NCBI RefSeq assembly: GCF_947501165.1
Contig: NZ_CANMUU010000001.1
Coordinates: 434,001-498,000 of the forward strand
From: an uncultured Allomuricauda sp.
GTDB taxonomy: Bacteria > Bacteroidota > Bacteroidia > Flavobacteriales > Flavobacteriaceae
DNA length: 64,000 nt
Reading direction: 5' to 3'
A program made the translations under genes and the position numbers. The first letter of the stretch is position 1, and each line of letters opens with the position of its first letter. A model generated the notes under the pieces. That model did not search any database. It was not told the DNA's origin and saw nothing but the letters and a program-made list of their open reading frames with translations. Shown piece by piece: positions 53,183-62,119 of the stretch.

Positions 53183-54052
53183 TTAAATTCCGATGCCCTG
53201 GTCAATGGCTCTTTTAATGGCTTTCTTCGCAAACCGCTTTGCCAAGGCAGTTGCGATATTGGTGCTCAGTTCGATTGTTTTTCCAACAAGTTTTAAGGCC
53301 GGGACTTTTGATTTGTCCATTACCTTTTTCGCGTTTTCCGAGATTTGGGCGATTATTCTTCCTCCCGACATCGAACGGTGTACCTCGCTACCTTTAAGGT
53401 TCTGTCCCTTGTACTCAAACCGAAAGCCCTGAAGTTTCTGTTGTCTGTTGATACTTGGGATTACTTTGATTCCCCTTTCTTCCATTGACTTGATATAGGT
53501 ATCTAGACTTTTCGGTCTATCCGATCGTATCACTTCTTCATGTACCCGCTTTATCTCGTTTCTTATCTGTTTGGTTTTATCAAGTCTTTGGTGTTGGATG
53601 TCCTTGGCATTGGTAAGTCCCATTTCCTTTGCCACTTCATGGGCCCTTTGCTGGCTCCTCTTTCCGATGAAGCTGTCCTTATATGCTTTTCCATCAAATC
53701 CAATCCTATTCGCATATAGATGGATATGGGTATGTTCCTTGTCCCTATGCACAAATGCAATGGCCTGCCTTTCTTTTAGCCCCATGGCCTTGATGAACTT
53801 TTTGGTAAGTTCACTTAGTTCTTGTTTTGACAATCGCTTTCCATCCTCGATACTAGGGCTCAGCACAAAGCTCAGAGTGTTCTTCTTGGTCCGTGGGTTC
53901 TGTGATTGTACGATCTTGAATTCTTCCGTAATTTCCCTTGGGTTCTCCCCGGCCAAATGTTGGCTGTGGATGATTTCTGCACCCTTTTCCTGGTTCCATC
54001 CATAGGCGATGGAAGCCCTGGTATGTGATATGGATTTTCCCTTTCCAATCAT
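53183..54052 (-). CDS. MobA/VirD2-type relaxase
   Basis: A 289-residue DNA-nicking relaxase. The N-terminal motif is SHTRASIAYGWNQEKGAEI, with Tyr17 as the likely nicking Tyr. The metal-binding motif is HRDKEHTHIHLYANRI (H-x5-H-x-H). The C-terminal 100 residues are basic and helical. Compared with full relaxases (above 400 residues) it is short and has no helicase or primase part. It overlaps mobC by 4 bp (ATGA). No integrase or replication gene is near it, so the element may be a remnant. Confidence 0.9.
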   Translation of the reverse strand: MIGKGKSISHTRASIAYGWNQEKGAEIIHSQHLAGENPREITEEFKIVQSQNPRTKKNTLSFVLSPSIEDGKRLSKQELSELTKKFIKAMGLKERQAIAFVHRDKEHTHIHLYANRIGFDGKAYKDSFIGKRSQQRAHEVAKEMGLTNAKDIQHQRLDKTKQIRNEIKRVHEEVIRSDRPKSLDTYIKSMEERGIKVIPSINRQQKLQGFRFEYKGQNLKGSEVHRSMSGGRIIAQISENAKKVMDKSKVPALKLVGKTIELSTNIATALAKRFAKKAIKRAIDQGIGI

Positions 54053-54345
54053 CTATTGAAGTTATGTAGATGGTTTCTTATCTCATTTGCCAGTTCCACA
54101 ACTTCCTTGGTAAGCCTTGGATCCCTTTTCTTGAATATGTTGCTTATCCGTTTGAAATTGTTTTTGTATTCCACTAGTATGGAATAGTATTTCAGTTGTT
54201 CTGGGGTCAGGCGTTCAATGATGCTATGGCCAAGGGCGGATCCACGGCAATATTCGGAAAGTGAGAGCCCCGCCCTTTTAGCCTTTAGTTTCAGCATCTT
54301 CTTTTCATAGATACTGCACCTGAACTGGATGTGTTGCTTTTTCAT
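54049..54345 (-). CDS. MobC-type relaxosome accessory protein
   Basis: A 98-residue DNA-binding protein from ATG 54345 (KKQHIQFRCSIYEKKMLKLKAKRAGLSLSEYCR), the ribbon-helix-helix type seen in MobC, followed by LVEYKNNFKRISNIFKK-type helices. An upstream reading to 54429 adds an odd hydrophobic piece and the basic KGKKK; the start is uncertain. It helps the relaxase to open oriT, which is likely near the start of this gene. Overlaps the relaxase gene by 4 bp. Confidence 0.82.
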   Translation of the reverse strand: MKKQHIQFRCSIYEKKMLKLKAKRAGLSLSEYCRGSALGHSIIERLTPEQLKYYSILVEYKNNFKRISNIFKKRDPRLTKEVVELANEIRNHLHNFNR

Positions 54346-54597
54346 TTTCTTTTTTCCTTTTGCGACCACGGGGAGAAAAAGCAAGATTGTCATGACAATG
54401 ACACATCTTGAATTGCTACCCAACTTCAAAGTAGCCGAAAAACCAACTAGGGATAAAAAAGGTTCTCAGTTTTTAACTATTGACAAGGAATCCTTTTAAA
54501 AGAATCTCAATAGATAGTGGGAAACAATACAGTTTTAAGAAAAGAAAATAATCAGTCCAATGAAAAAGCACGACTCCAAAAGGGCATAAGTAAAGGC

Positions 54598-54653
54598 CCT
54601 ATTTGATTTTTGGTTTACGCTTATCTTCCCGAACCCTACAAAAATCAAACAGG
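54598..54653 (+). repeat. Hairpin B bounding the mobilisation module
   Basis: Perfect 11-bp arms TTTGATTTTTG (54602-54612) and CAAAAATCAAA (54639-54649), plus outer CCT/AGG pairs. The loop TACGCTTATCTTCCCGAAC matches hairpin A's. The arms differ but stay paired, which is covariation, so the folded form seems to be what is kept. Confidence 0.75.
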
Positions 54654-55197
54654 ATCCAGCGCAGGTAAGTCATGGTAGGATTTGGGATACTTAATATGTC
54701 AGTTAGCTAATATCTAAATAAAGTGTCCCAAAAAAGGTCAATTAACGATACTACTAAAAAAGACCGGGAACGGGACTTGTATTTTTAAAGGATGTTCGAT
54801 TCTGGAAGTTGTCCTATGAAACGGCCTTTTAATGAAGCATCAAGAAATATCAACAAACTGTATATTCATCCTATTACGCCTTTTGGTATATTATCTGCAC
54901 CTTATATCTTAAAACATTGAATATCAATATTTAACATATAGTTGGGGAATATTGCACAAATTACGGGTACCTTTGCCATGTAAAAATCAGAAAGCCCAGA
55001 TTCATTTAGTCTTACCCAATTCTCGATTTATTTTCAGCTCTCTTCTTTTTAAGGTAATTATTAAATAACATTCTAAGCCCAACGTTCAGGGTGTTGAAGC
55101 TTGCCGTCTTAATCTACTAATATTAAGTAGCTCCAGGACAGTATAATCGTTCAACATATCATAAACAGATTGCGCTTGCTAGTATCCTTTAAATCAC
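54654..55197 (+). other. Long leader region of the desaturase gene
   Basis: No gene seen. After hairpin B, homology with hairpin A's flank continues to about 54695. The desaturase promoter lies at 54942-54975 and leaves a 5' leader of about 215 nt, which holds a small stem (CTACT and AGTAG, 55114-55130). Confidence 0.5.
54942..54975 (+). promoter_or_regulatory. Likely promoter of the desaturase gene
   Basis: TTG at 54942-54944 and TACCTTTG at 54968-54975 (perfect TAnnTTTG) stand 23 bp apart, as expected of a Bacteroidota -33/-7 pair. Confidence 0.55.
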
Positions 55198-56331
55198 ATG
55201 TGGACAAAAGATCAAACCACAATTGACGGCATCAATAGGCCAAAATTTTCAAAAAGAACAAACTCTGATTTCTCAAAAACAGTTAGGAACAGGGTAAACC
55301 AATATTTCAAAACAAACAATATCAGCAAGCATGCGAACAAAAGCATGGTCGGTAAGACCGTTCTGATGTTAACAGTGTTCTTTGTTCCCCTTGTTTTTAT
55401 CAATATTGGCGCCATTGCGTCCCCATGGCTGCTTTTTGCCTCATATATAACCAGTGGAATTGGTATGGCCGGAATCGGCATGGGCATCATGCACGATGCC
55501 ATTCATGGTTCGTACTCCAAAAATCAAAAAGTGAACAAATACCTTGGTTATACCATGAACCTCATAGGTGCGAACGCCACGGTTTGGAAAATCCAACACA
55601 ATGTACTGCACCATACCTATACAAATATAGAAGGAGCGGATGACGATATAAACGCCCCCTTTTTCCTTAGGTTTTCTCCAAATGCAAAGAAAAATGCGCT
55701 GCATAGATTCCAACATTGGTATGTGTGGTTCTTTTATGGCCTATCCACCATTTCATGGGTGACGGCCAAAGACTTTGTTCGACTTGTACGCTACAGGAAG
55801 ATGGGATATCTGAACAAAAAGAATGAATTCAGGGATGAAGTTATGAAGATAATTGGTTGGAAGCTGCTTTACTATTCGTATGCCCTGATCATACCTTTGC
55901 TAATGGTACCCTTGGCGCCGTGGATTATTATCTTGGCCTTCCTTAGCATGCACTTTGTCACTGGACTGCTCATCAGTAGTATATTTCAGGTGGCACATAT
56001 TATGCCCGATACGGAGTTTCCCATACCTGATAAAGACGGAGTGGTCGAAGGCGATTGGTTCGCGCACCAATTGGCCACCACAACCAATTTTGCGCCCAAA
56101 AGCAGGTTTTTTTCCTGGTTGATCGGGGGGCTTAACTATCAAATAGAACATCATCTACTTCCCAACATCTGTCACGTACACTATAAAAAAATATCAAATA
56201 TCGTAGCGGAAACCGCCAAGGAATATGGGATGCCCTATAATACAAAACGAACATTCGTTAGTGCCATTAGAGACCATGTCAGCGTTTTGCGCAAATTGGG
56301 AAAGCTGCAGACTATCGTGGTGAGGCAATAA
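55198..56331 (+). CDS. Fatty-acid desaturase
   Basis: A 377-residue membrane di-iron acyl desaturase, of the acyl-lipid/acyl-CoA type, introducing a double bond into membrane fatty acids. It has the three His boxes: MHDAIHG, HNVLHHT and QIEHHLLPN (as NYQIEHHLLPNICHVHY). Helices at about 52-70, 75-95 and 225-265. Such enzymes keep membranes fluid in the cold; the cold-shock gene follows 79 bp after it, which supports a cold-induced role. Confidence 0.93.
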   Translation: MWTKDQTTIDGINRPKFSKRTNSDFSKTVRNRVNQYFKTNNISKHANKSMVGKTVLMLTVFFVPLVFINIGAIASPWLLFASYITSGIGMAGIGMGIMHDAIHGSYSKNQKVNKYLGYTMNLIGANATVWKIQHNVLHHTYTNIEGADDDINAPFFLRFSPNAKKNALHRFQHWYVWFFYGLSTISWVTAKDFVRLVRYRKMGYLNKKNEFRDEVMKIIGWKLLYYSYALIIPLLMVPLAPWIIILAFLSMHFVTGLLISSIFQVAHIMPDTEFPIPDKDGVVEGDWFAHQLATTTNFAPKSRFFSWLIGGLNYQIEHHLLPNICHVHYKKISNIVAETAKEYGMPYNTKRTFVSAIRDHVSVLRKLGKLQTIVVRQ

Positions 56332-56410
56332 CGAAATTTTAAGACAAAAAAATAAGATGAATATTTTAAAACGAGTATTGAACAAAATAGTAAACAATAA
56401 ATATAAAGTA

Positions 56411-56602
56411 ATGAAAGAAGGAACAGTAAAATTTTTCAATAGCGCCAAAGGGTTTGGTTTTATCAAACCTACAGATTCCGATGAGGATGTCTTCGTGCAC
56501 CAAAGCGGTCTTATTGACAAGATTCGTGAAAATGACAATGTCAAATTTACAGTGGAAAGAGGAGAAAAGGGAATGAATGCGGTAAATGTGGAATTGGCCT
56601 AA
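56411..56602 (+). CDS. cspA: Cold-shock domain protein
   Basis: A 63-residue single cold-shock domain protein from ATG 56411. It has the RNA-binding motifs GTVKFFNSAKGFGFI (RNP1) and DVFVHQSGL (RNP2). An in-frame ATG at 56357 would add 18 residues (KRVLNKIVNNKYK), unusual for the family. It melts structure in RNA at low temperature. It lies 79 bp after the desaturase and is closed by a strong terminator. Confidence 0.94.
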   Translation: MKEGTVKFFNSAKGFGFIKPTDSDEDVFVHQSGLIDKIRENDNVKFTVERGEKGMNAVNVELA

Positions 56603-56626
56603 AAACAATTTATTTCCATATCAGTT

Positions 56627-56655
56627 AAAATGCCACCTTTTAAAGGTGGCATTTT
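56627..56655 (+). terminator. Rho-independent terminator after cspA
   Basis: Perfect arms AAAATGCCACCTTT and AAAGGTGGCATTTT with no separate loop, followed by A/T-rich sequence. It can work both ways. Confidence 0.85.
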
Positions 56656-56809
56656 ACATCTTTCTTATGGTTTCTTTGTCAGTTCCCCAATCAAACTTCT
56701 CTTAGTAAAGACAAGTATAGCAAAATAGACCTGAGATCTTAAAGACAGAAAGGTATTTGAACTTAAATCCCAACAATCAAACTTTCGATCAAGGGACATA
56801 AAAATTACT

Positions 56810-57148
56810 ATGCGAACGCTATTCTTTATATTTCTGACCACACTGGCCATTTTCCCTCCCCAAGGGACAAGTCAAATAAAAAAGGTAGAAGGGATTTTTC
56901 TTGGGCGTGTTGAGGATGGGTATTCATTTTGTGGCAAAACAGCATTAGGTGTGGAAGAAATAGTTGTCTTCGATGAAATTCTTTCGGTTATACTTGAAAA
57001 GTATCCACTACATGAGGATAAACACATTGGGGAAAACTTTATCATCTCGTTTGTTGAGAATGTTAGGGTTTGGGAAGATAATAGCGAGGAAACATCCACT
57101 GTGATACGCTTACAAAAGCTTATACCAGGGCAACACCTTCAAGAGTGA
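56810..57148 (+). CDS. Small secreted protein of unknown function
   Basis: A 112-residue protein with a signal peptide (TLFFIFLTTLAIFPPQGTSQ). The mature part has KVEGIFLGRVEDGYSFCGKT with a single Cys, then acidic and helical sequence. No family recognised. It is alone between terminator and convergent gene. Confidence 0.55.
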   Translation: MRTLFFIFLTTLAIFPPQGTSQIKKVEGIFLGRVEDGYSFCGKTALGVEEIVVFDEILSVILEKYPLHEDKHIGENFIISFVENVRVWEDNSEETSTVIRLQKLIPGQHLQE

Positions 57149-57344
57149 TGTTTCAAAATTGTGGCATCAACTTTTTCACCATAGATTTTATAGTAGACAG
57201 ATTTTTCAATTTCACCGAAGAATCAGAAGAACAATATCTTCCGGTTTTGAGCATCAGGTATTTTGGAGCACATGCCGATATAACTTCCTGTCCAAGAGAG
57301 AATGAATTCCAAGAATAATTTTTCTTTTCGTTTTATCTCATCTT

Positions 57345-57596
57345 TCAAAAGAATAAAAAAAGCATTACCGTAATGGAAGCTGAAAGGAAAAAAGTGGTCG
57401 AACTCAAAGTACCGGCCAACCAATTGTGTGCGAGTTTGCCAAAAATATTCATGGGAGGGTCGGCATAATAATTGTGTTGATGTTTTTCAATCATTAGATG
57501 TCTATATAGTCCTCGAACACCACCTAATATAAGGTGGACAAACAACAACACCATAATTATGGATACTGTATTAAAATCCCAAGACATTCTCATCAT
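57345..57596 (-). CDS. Small two-helix membrane protein
   Basis: An 83-residue protein with two membrane helices (SIIMVLLFVHLILGGVRGLY and TTFFLSASITVMLFLFF) joined by a polar loop (HLMIEKHQHNYYADPPM). It starts directly at the stop of the prohibitin-like gene (shared base 57596), so it is coupled to it. No family recognised. Confidence 0.6.
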   Translation of the reverse strand: MMRMSWDFNTVSIIMVLLFVHLILGGVRGLYRHLMIEKHQHNYYADPPMNIFGKLAHNWLAGTLSSTTFFLSASITVMLFLFF

Positions 57597-58441
57597 TAGT
57601 TTTTAATTGCACCACCTACTCCAATAAATGGAATTGCACCTGCACCAGTCACTTCAGGTAAAATCCCGTTCCATTTTTCTATGGCCTTAAGGTTAGCTTC
57701 TATCTTTCTTAGCTCAATAAGATCAGGAGAAATATTCATTTTTTGTAACCGTAGCGCTTCGGCTTCGGCTGTTGCCGCAGCAATGGTTTGTTGGGCTTCG
57801 ACCTTTATCCTGTCCAAGTCTCTTTTTGCCTTCAGAGCATTTTGCTCCGCGGTCTGTTTTGCCTCAATGGCATCGGTAAACGTTTGGGAAAAACTAAATG
57901 AGATAATCGAAAAAGCGTCAACTGCTATGTTCGATGCCAGCAATCTTGAAGTGAGTGCTTGTTGCATTTCGGTACTGACTGCAGGCCTCTTGGTAATCAA
58001 TTCCTCGGCAGTGTATCTGGCTGACACAGCTTTCATTACCTCTTGAATTGCAGGGTCAATGATACGTTCTTTGAATTCAACCCCAATGGTTTGATATACC
58101 AAATTGGCTTTATCAGGTATGATATGATAATTGAGGGCAACAGATAGGTCTACATCCTGCAGGTCAGAAGATGAAGAGGCAGCATCTGTCATTGCCTTCT
58201 GAATTTTTACGTCCATCAAGATTACCGTTTGTACTATCGGTATCTTGAAGTGTATTCCTTCATTCAAAACATGGTCTTGTACGGCTCCAAAATTCTGGAC
58301 AACCCCCCGCTCGCCTGCGCCAATTTGAACCCATGGTTTGAACGCAAAAAGCAATACAACCAATGTGGCAATAATGATCAGGTTTCTCCTTTGCCCTTTT
58401 TTCAATATATTTTTCAACTCACCCATAGGGCTATTATCCAT
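57596..58441 (-). CDS. Prohibitin/SPFH-domain protein
   Basis: A 281-residue membrane-anchored protein of the prohibitin type. It has an N-terminal membrane helix (RNLIIIATLVVLLFAFKPWV), the SPFH domain with GERGVVQNFGAVQDHVLNEGIHFKIP, then a coiled coil (FTDAIEAKQTAEQNALKAKRDLDRIKVEAQQ). Prohibitin-like proteins form rings that order the membrane and guard proteases. It is followed by the tiny membrane gene, which may be a partner. Confidence 0.9.
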   Translation of the reverse strand: MDNSPMGELKNILKKGQRRNLIIIATLVVLLFAFKPWVQIGAGERGVVQNFGAVQDHVLNEGIHFKIPIVQTVILMDVKIQKAMTDAASSSSDLQDVDLSVALNYHIIPDKANLVYQTIGVEFKERIIDPAIQEVMKAVSARYTAEELITKRPAVSTEMQQALTSRLLASNIAVDAFSIISFSFSQTFTDAIEAKQTAEQNALKAKRDLDRIKVEAQQTIAAATAEAEALRLQKMNISPDLIELRKIEANLKAIEKWNGILPEVTGAGAIPFIGVGGAIKN

Positions 58442-58922
58442 AGTAATTAGGTTTAATTATAAAGATAGGATTTCCCATGCCCGAGCATGTTATACCAATT
58501 CATGGAAATCTTACATAAATCACACATGGTCTGGAGCGATAAAAGGTCATTAAATGGCTTTCCGTTAATTTTGAGGTTCATCGCTATGCAAAAAAGTGTT
58601 TTTAAAGAAAAATAGGGCATGGGAACTTTGGCCTTTTGCAAAAGGATGTTCCATGAACAAGATGTGTTTTAAGCCACTATGAATCGTTCTAAAGGTGTTT
58701 CCCTGCGATACGTTGTTCATACTTTAAATGGACAATGCCCACAGGAGGGAGATTTCAAAATTTCATACTATCAAATAGCCTGCACCTCGCATTTTATCTG
58801 TCTTAGCATCGTGTTAAACTCACCCTCTTACCATTAAGTTTCGACTACCTTTACCTCCAACTGTGAGTGTAGATAAGGGAGCCTATTGCACCCATCACAA
58901 GTAGTTAAATAGAGAAGGAATT
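58442..58922. other. Gene-free stretch
   Basis: No convincing gene. A TACCTTTA (58853 region) box precedes the small gene at 58923 and could be its -7 box. A CCTTTTGCAAAAGG palindrome lies near 58632-58645. Confidence 0.4.
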
Positions 58923-59045
58923 ATGAAGCAGACAAAGAGTATAACTAAAGACAACAATCCAAGTATTGACAGGCCAATTACCCGTCATGAGAGCTGGAGA
59001 AATCACCGGAGGCATACTGCCTTAAAATTAATACGGTTTTCTTAA
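58923..59045 (+). CDS. Small basic protein, 40 residues
   Basis: A 40-residue ORF (MKQTKSITKDNNPS...) with a purine-rich GAAGGA ahead of its ATG and a strong terminator 16 bp after its stop, so it forms a full short transcript unit. It is rich in Arg, His and Lys (RHESWRNHRRHTALKLIRFS), as in nucleic-acid-binding peptides. The same unit could also be a small RNA. Confidence 0.5.
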   Translation: MKQTKSITKDNNPSIDRPITRHESWRNHRRHTALKLIRFS

Positions 59046-59060
59046 GGAACAAAATTGTCA

Positions 59061-59084
59061 AAGAGGGCAGGAGCCCTCTTTTTT
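59061..59084 (+). terminator. Rho-independent terminator
   Basis: Arms AAGAGGGC and GCCCTCTT around AGGA, then a T-run. It ends the small gene at 58923. Confidence 0.85.
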
Positions 59085-59163
59085 GGTTTTAACTGGGAGG
59101 TTAATCAAGGGATTTTGCAGATAGCAAACAAACCCTTGCTCTTCATTCGGTGAGTCGGCACAT

Positions 59164-59838
59164 CTAAGTTATGGGTCCATAAATGGCATATTCCTTTTCT
59201 TTTTCAATAGCCCAAACTACATTGCCGTAATCAAAATGCCAATATTCCTTCAAATCACATACAAAATCTTCGTCTTCAAATAGACCGATCAACAAGGCCC
59301 TATTTTTTTTCGCTTTAGCACTAATATCTGGATGGTAGGGATAACATTTTTTTGAAAGGTCGATTTCCAAACCATTGTTAGTTCCAAAATCCATCACACC
59401 ATCCTCAAGTTTGTCATAAATCAAGGCATCTACTGCTCCACCTGTCGCATGCATCGACATGGTCGGGGGAGCGATAAAATAGCTTATGGTTTCTTTGATT
59501 TCAATGTTCGATTTTTCGGGATGTTTTTTCTGGTGGTGTGCAAATTTGGAATCCCATAAAAGCTTTTGATGTTCGGAAGATCTCCAGGCAGAACGGACAA
59601 TCAACATTTTATTTTGTCTATCCAATTGTTTGCTAATTCGGCCAATTTTTTCAATGATATCTTCTCTGATCAAATATTGGTAATCTTCCAAAATACAAGG
59701 TTCAAAAATCAAATTAAAATCCGTGTCCATCAAACTCACCATTTGTGAATGGTTTTCCCGTATCCAGATTGAGGGGGCCAAAAGTTTATTCTGTAGGTCT
59801 TTTTTCTCGACCTCCTCACAGTATGCTTTCACATTCAT
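59164..59838 (-). CDS. VanX-like D-Ala-D-Ala dipeptidase
   Basis: A 224-residue zinc peptidase of the VanX/M15D type starting at ATG 59838 (a longer form starts at 59862). The zinc motifs are SMHATGGAVDALI (SxHxxGxAxD) and EYWHFDYG (ExWH), with the basic pocket Arg in RSAWRSSEHQ. It cuts D-Ala-D-Ala or related dipeptides. Its start overlaps the racemase gene by 23 bp. No signal peptide is seen, so it is cytoplasmic, suited to recycling wall fragments. Confidence 0.88.
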   Translation of the reverse strand: MNVKAYCEEVEKKDLQNKLLAPSIWIRENHSQMVSLMDTDFNLIFEPCILEDYQYLIREDIIEKIGRISKQLDRQNKMLIVRSAWRSSEHQKLLWDSKFAHHQKKHPEKSNIEIKETISYFIAPPTMSMHATGGAVDALIYDKLEDGVMDFGTNNGLEIDLSKKCYPYHPDISAKAKKNRALLIGLFEDEDFVCDLKEYWHFDYGNVVWAIEKEKEYAIYGPIT

Positions 59839-60901
59839 ATTGATTGATTGTGTTTTTTGCAATGTAAGGGGTGCTAAATATTCTTAACAGTGCGCTATAA
59901 TTCAGGTCAAACGCCATAGTATCTCCGACCTTTAGATTTGTTTTGGTATTGTCTAACAACAAATGATCACTGCTGGCACCCAGCACGGTTATTTTTTGTT
60001 TTGGAGTAATTCCTGAAACTATAACGTCCTGCGTTCCAATAGCAAGAATCGCCCTATCCATCAAGCCTTTATTTTCAAACTTAGGGATATCACCATTCGC
60101 ATTTTGATATACTTGGCCATAGGGTTGTGATGGTTTTCGTTTTGCTTCGATGATCTCAGCCATCAAAGTAAAAATATCGGTAAAAAGTCCCGGTATTGGT
60201 TTTCTACAAAGTGCCTCTCTTCCTAAGAAAATAGATTCCCCTAATCGTAGGCTGTTTATTCTGCCCACATCTTTTGAAGACGTAACCCAGTTGTAATTTG
60301 CGGAGTTACCGCCGGACACCATTGCTAGGGTAATTTGGAACTTTTCTTCCAGACGAACGGCTATTGAAGACAACTCGTTCATTTTGTCCGCATCAGGACT
60401 TATTCCGCCAAAGCATGCAAGATTCGTTCCTATGCCCACCAATGCCAAGCCTTGCAAATTGAGCACCTCTTTTACAATGGTATCCATTTCCGAGGGCATG
60501 ATTCCTTCCCGCAAGTCTCCAAGTTCCACCATGAGAACAACTTTATGTGTGCTTTGGTTTCTCAAAGCACATTCCGATAGTTTTTTTAGAACTTCCAATT
60601 CAGAGTTTAGGCTTATGTGGGTGTGAATAACGACTTCTTGTACCTGGCTGAGTGCTGGTGTTCGGAGTAACAGGTATTGTGCCTTTATGCCTGCTCTTCG
60701 CATTTTTATTATATTCGAAATTCGAGAGTCTGCAAGGATTTTAATACCATTCTTGACCAATACATCAGCGATTATCGGATTGCCCCCGATTACCTTGGTC
60801 ACCCCTATTATATCAATGCCTTGGGAGCCGTACAATTTTTTCAACTGTCGGATGTTGTGGGCAGTCTTTGCCAAATCAATATCGATTCTGGGAAGGTTCA
60901 A
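59816..60901 (-). CDS. Alanine/ornithine racemase-like PLP enzyme
   Basis: A 361-residue fold-type III PLP enzyme with the N-terminal domain of alanine racemases (IDLAKTAHNIRQL, then VTKVIGGNP with the PLP Lys). It resembles the alanine/ornithine racemase (Orr) family. The C-terminal domain is shorter than in Alr. It changes the stereo form of an amino acid, likely ornithine or alanine. It overlaps DgcN-like by 4 bp and VanX-like by 23 bp. Confidence 0.87.
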   Translation of the reverse strand: MNLPRIDIDLAKTAHNIRQLKKLYGSQGIDIIGVTKVIGGNPIIADVLVKNGIKILADSRISNIIKMRRAGIKAQYLLLRTPALSQVQEVVIHTHISLNSELEVLKKLSECALRNQSTHKVVLMVELGDLREGIMPSEMDTIVKEVLNLQGLALVGIGTNLACFGGISPDADKMNELSSIAVRLEEKFQITLAMVSGGNSANYNWVTSSKDVGRINSLRLGESIFLGREALCRKPIPGLFTDIFTLMAEIIEAKRKPSQPYGQVYQNANGDIPKFENKGLMDRAILAIGTQDVIVSGITPKQKITVLGASSDHLLLDNTKTNLKVGDTMAFDLNYSALLRIFSTPYIAKNTINQYECESIL

Positions 60902-61977
60902 ACCAACACCGACTCTCTTTCCAACTCTGGAAATGCTTTGATCAATTCTTTAATCAGCTTATCGCATCCGTGTAGTAAGACATCCGAAACAGGCAAATCA
61001 TATTCTGATTCGTACTGATTTATTATTTGATTCAACTCTTCTTGGGTCATGTTTTCAGGGTTAATGGTAATGGCGATAACTTTTGATTTGGAGAATACCT
61101 CTATCATTTCAATCTCATCTACCAAATCCAACAAAGGAATTCTAGGGTAGTCACAATAACTTTTCCGCTTCGGGGAATGTTGTATTATGATTGCATCTGG
61201 CATTGCCCCACGAATAATGGCACTTGAAGAAGTAAATGCAGGGTGGCTCAATGCTCCCTGTCCTTCCACAACGATGATATCAGGTCCTTCCTGATTATAG
61301 GCATTTAAGATGGCGTTTTCAACCTCACCCGTGGCAAACCCAGAGGTTAAGACATCTATTGCCACCCCATATTTGGAGCCTTGGAGCAAGCCCGTCTGAC
61401 CGGTGGTCACAAAGACAGCATTAATACCTACATTCCTCAAGGCTTCCACCAATACCAATGATGTGGTTCTTTTACCCACCGCACAATCAGTACCCATTAC
61501 CGTAATTATCGGAACCTTCACCTCTTGAATACGTCCCGAAAAATTATGGAGATTTTCACGTTTTGGAGGTTTTCTGACATCCAGTATGGTTATTCCATAA
61601 TTACGGGCCATACGGGCAAATTGAGTATTCTCACTGAGAAACTCAGGAAGACCGTTAACTATATTCATTCCACCCTTCATAGCACTAAAAATAACTTCCC
61701 TTTGCTCATCACTTAAGAAGGCAGCGAGTGGGGCGACACCATAAATAAAATATTCAGGGATAGCGTTTAATTCTTCTAAAGCCACTGCTATACTTTCGAA
61801 AATGGGAATTGCATTTTTTACACCTTCAAGATATTCTCCCGCATCCTGACCAGCCTTAGAACTATCAATGACCCCGACGATTTCATAGGTCTCCGATTGC
61901 CGAATGAGTCCATTGGCCACTTTACCGTCTATACGGCCAAATTCATTTTCACAATAAACCAAAGCTTTAGCTTTCAT
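60898..61977 (-). CDS. DUF1611 / DgcN-like protein
   Basis: A 359-residue protein of the DUF1611 family, now linked to D-glutamate N-acetylation (DgcN). It has a P-loop (MGTDCAVGKRTTSL), the VEGQGALSHPAFT motif, and an N-terminal Rossmann-like half (GRIDGKVANGLIRQSETYEIVGVID). With the racemase and VanX-like genes it forms a coupled unit for D-amino acids. The exact substrate is uncertain. Confidence 0.85.
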   Translation of the reverse strand: MKAKALVYCENEFGRIDGKVANGLIRQSETYEIVGVIDSSKAGQDAGEYLEGVKNAIPIFESIAVALEELNAIPEYFIYGVAPLAAFLSDEQREVIFSAMKGGMNIVNGLPEFLSENTQFARMARNYGITILDVRKPPKRENLHNFSGRIQEVKVPIITVMGTDCAVGKRTTSLVLVEALRNVGINAVFVTTGQTGLLQGSKYGVAIDVLTSGFATGEVENAILNAYNQEGPDIIVVEGQGALSHPAFTSSSAIIRGAMPDAIIIQHSPKRKSYCDYPRIPLLDLVDEIEMIEVFSKSKVIAITINPENMTQEELNQIINQYESEYDLPVSDVLLHGCDKLIKELIKAFPELERESVLV

Positions 61978-62119
61978 AAGTTGTATTATTTAGTTGTCCG
62001 CGTCCATAGTGCTACTTTCATAAGGGTTTGATTGTCTATCAGAATAGACCAGTGCATTAGCGTTAGCTTGATTCTGAAGCGTTTTGTCATTATACCAATT
62101 ATCTATTCATACACTATAG

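Noticed and set aside
52730-54653. Insertion sequence or transposase
   Set aside because: There is no transposase ORF; only mobilisation genes are present between the hairpins.
58453-58641. Minus-strand ORF of 62 codons
   Set aside because: No start signal or recognisable pattern; its composition looks like noncoding AT-rich DNA.
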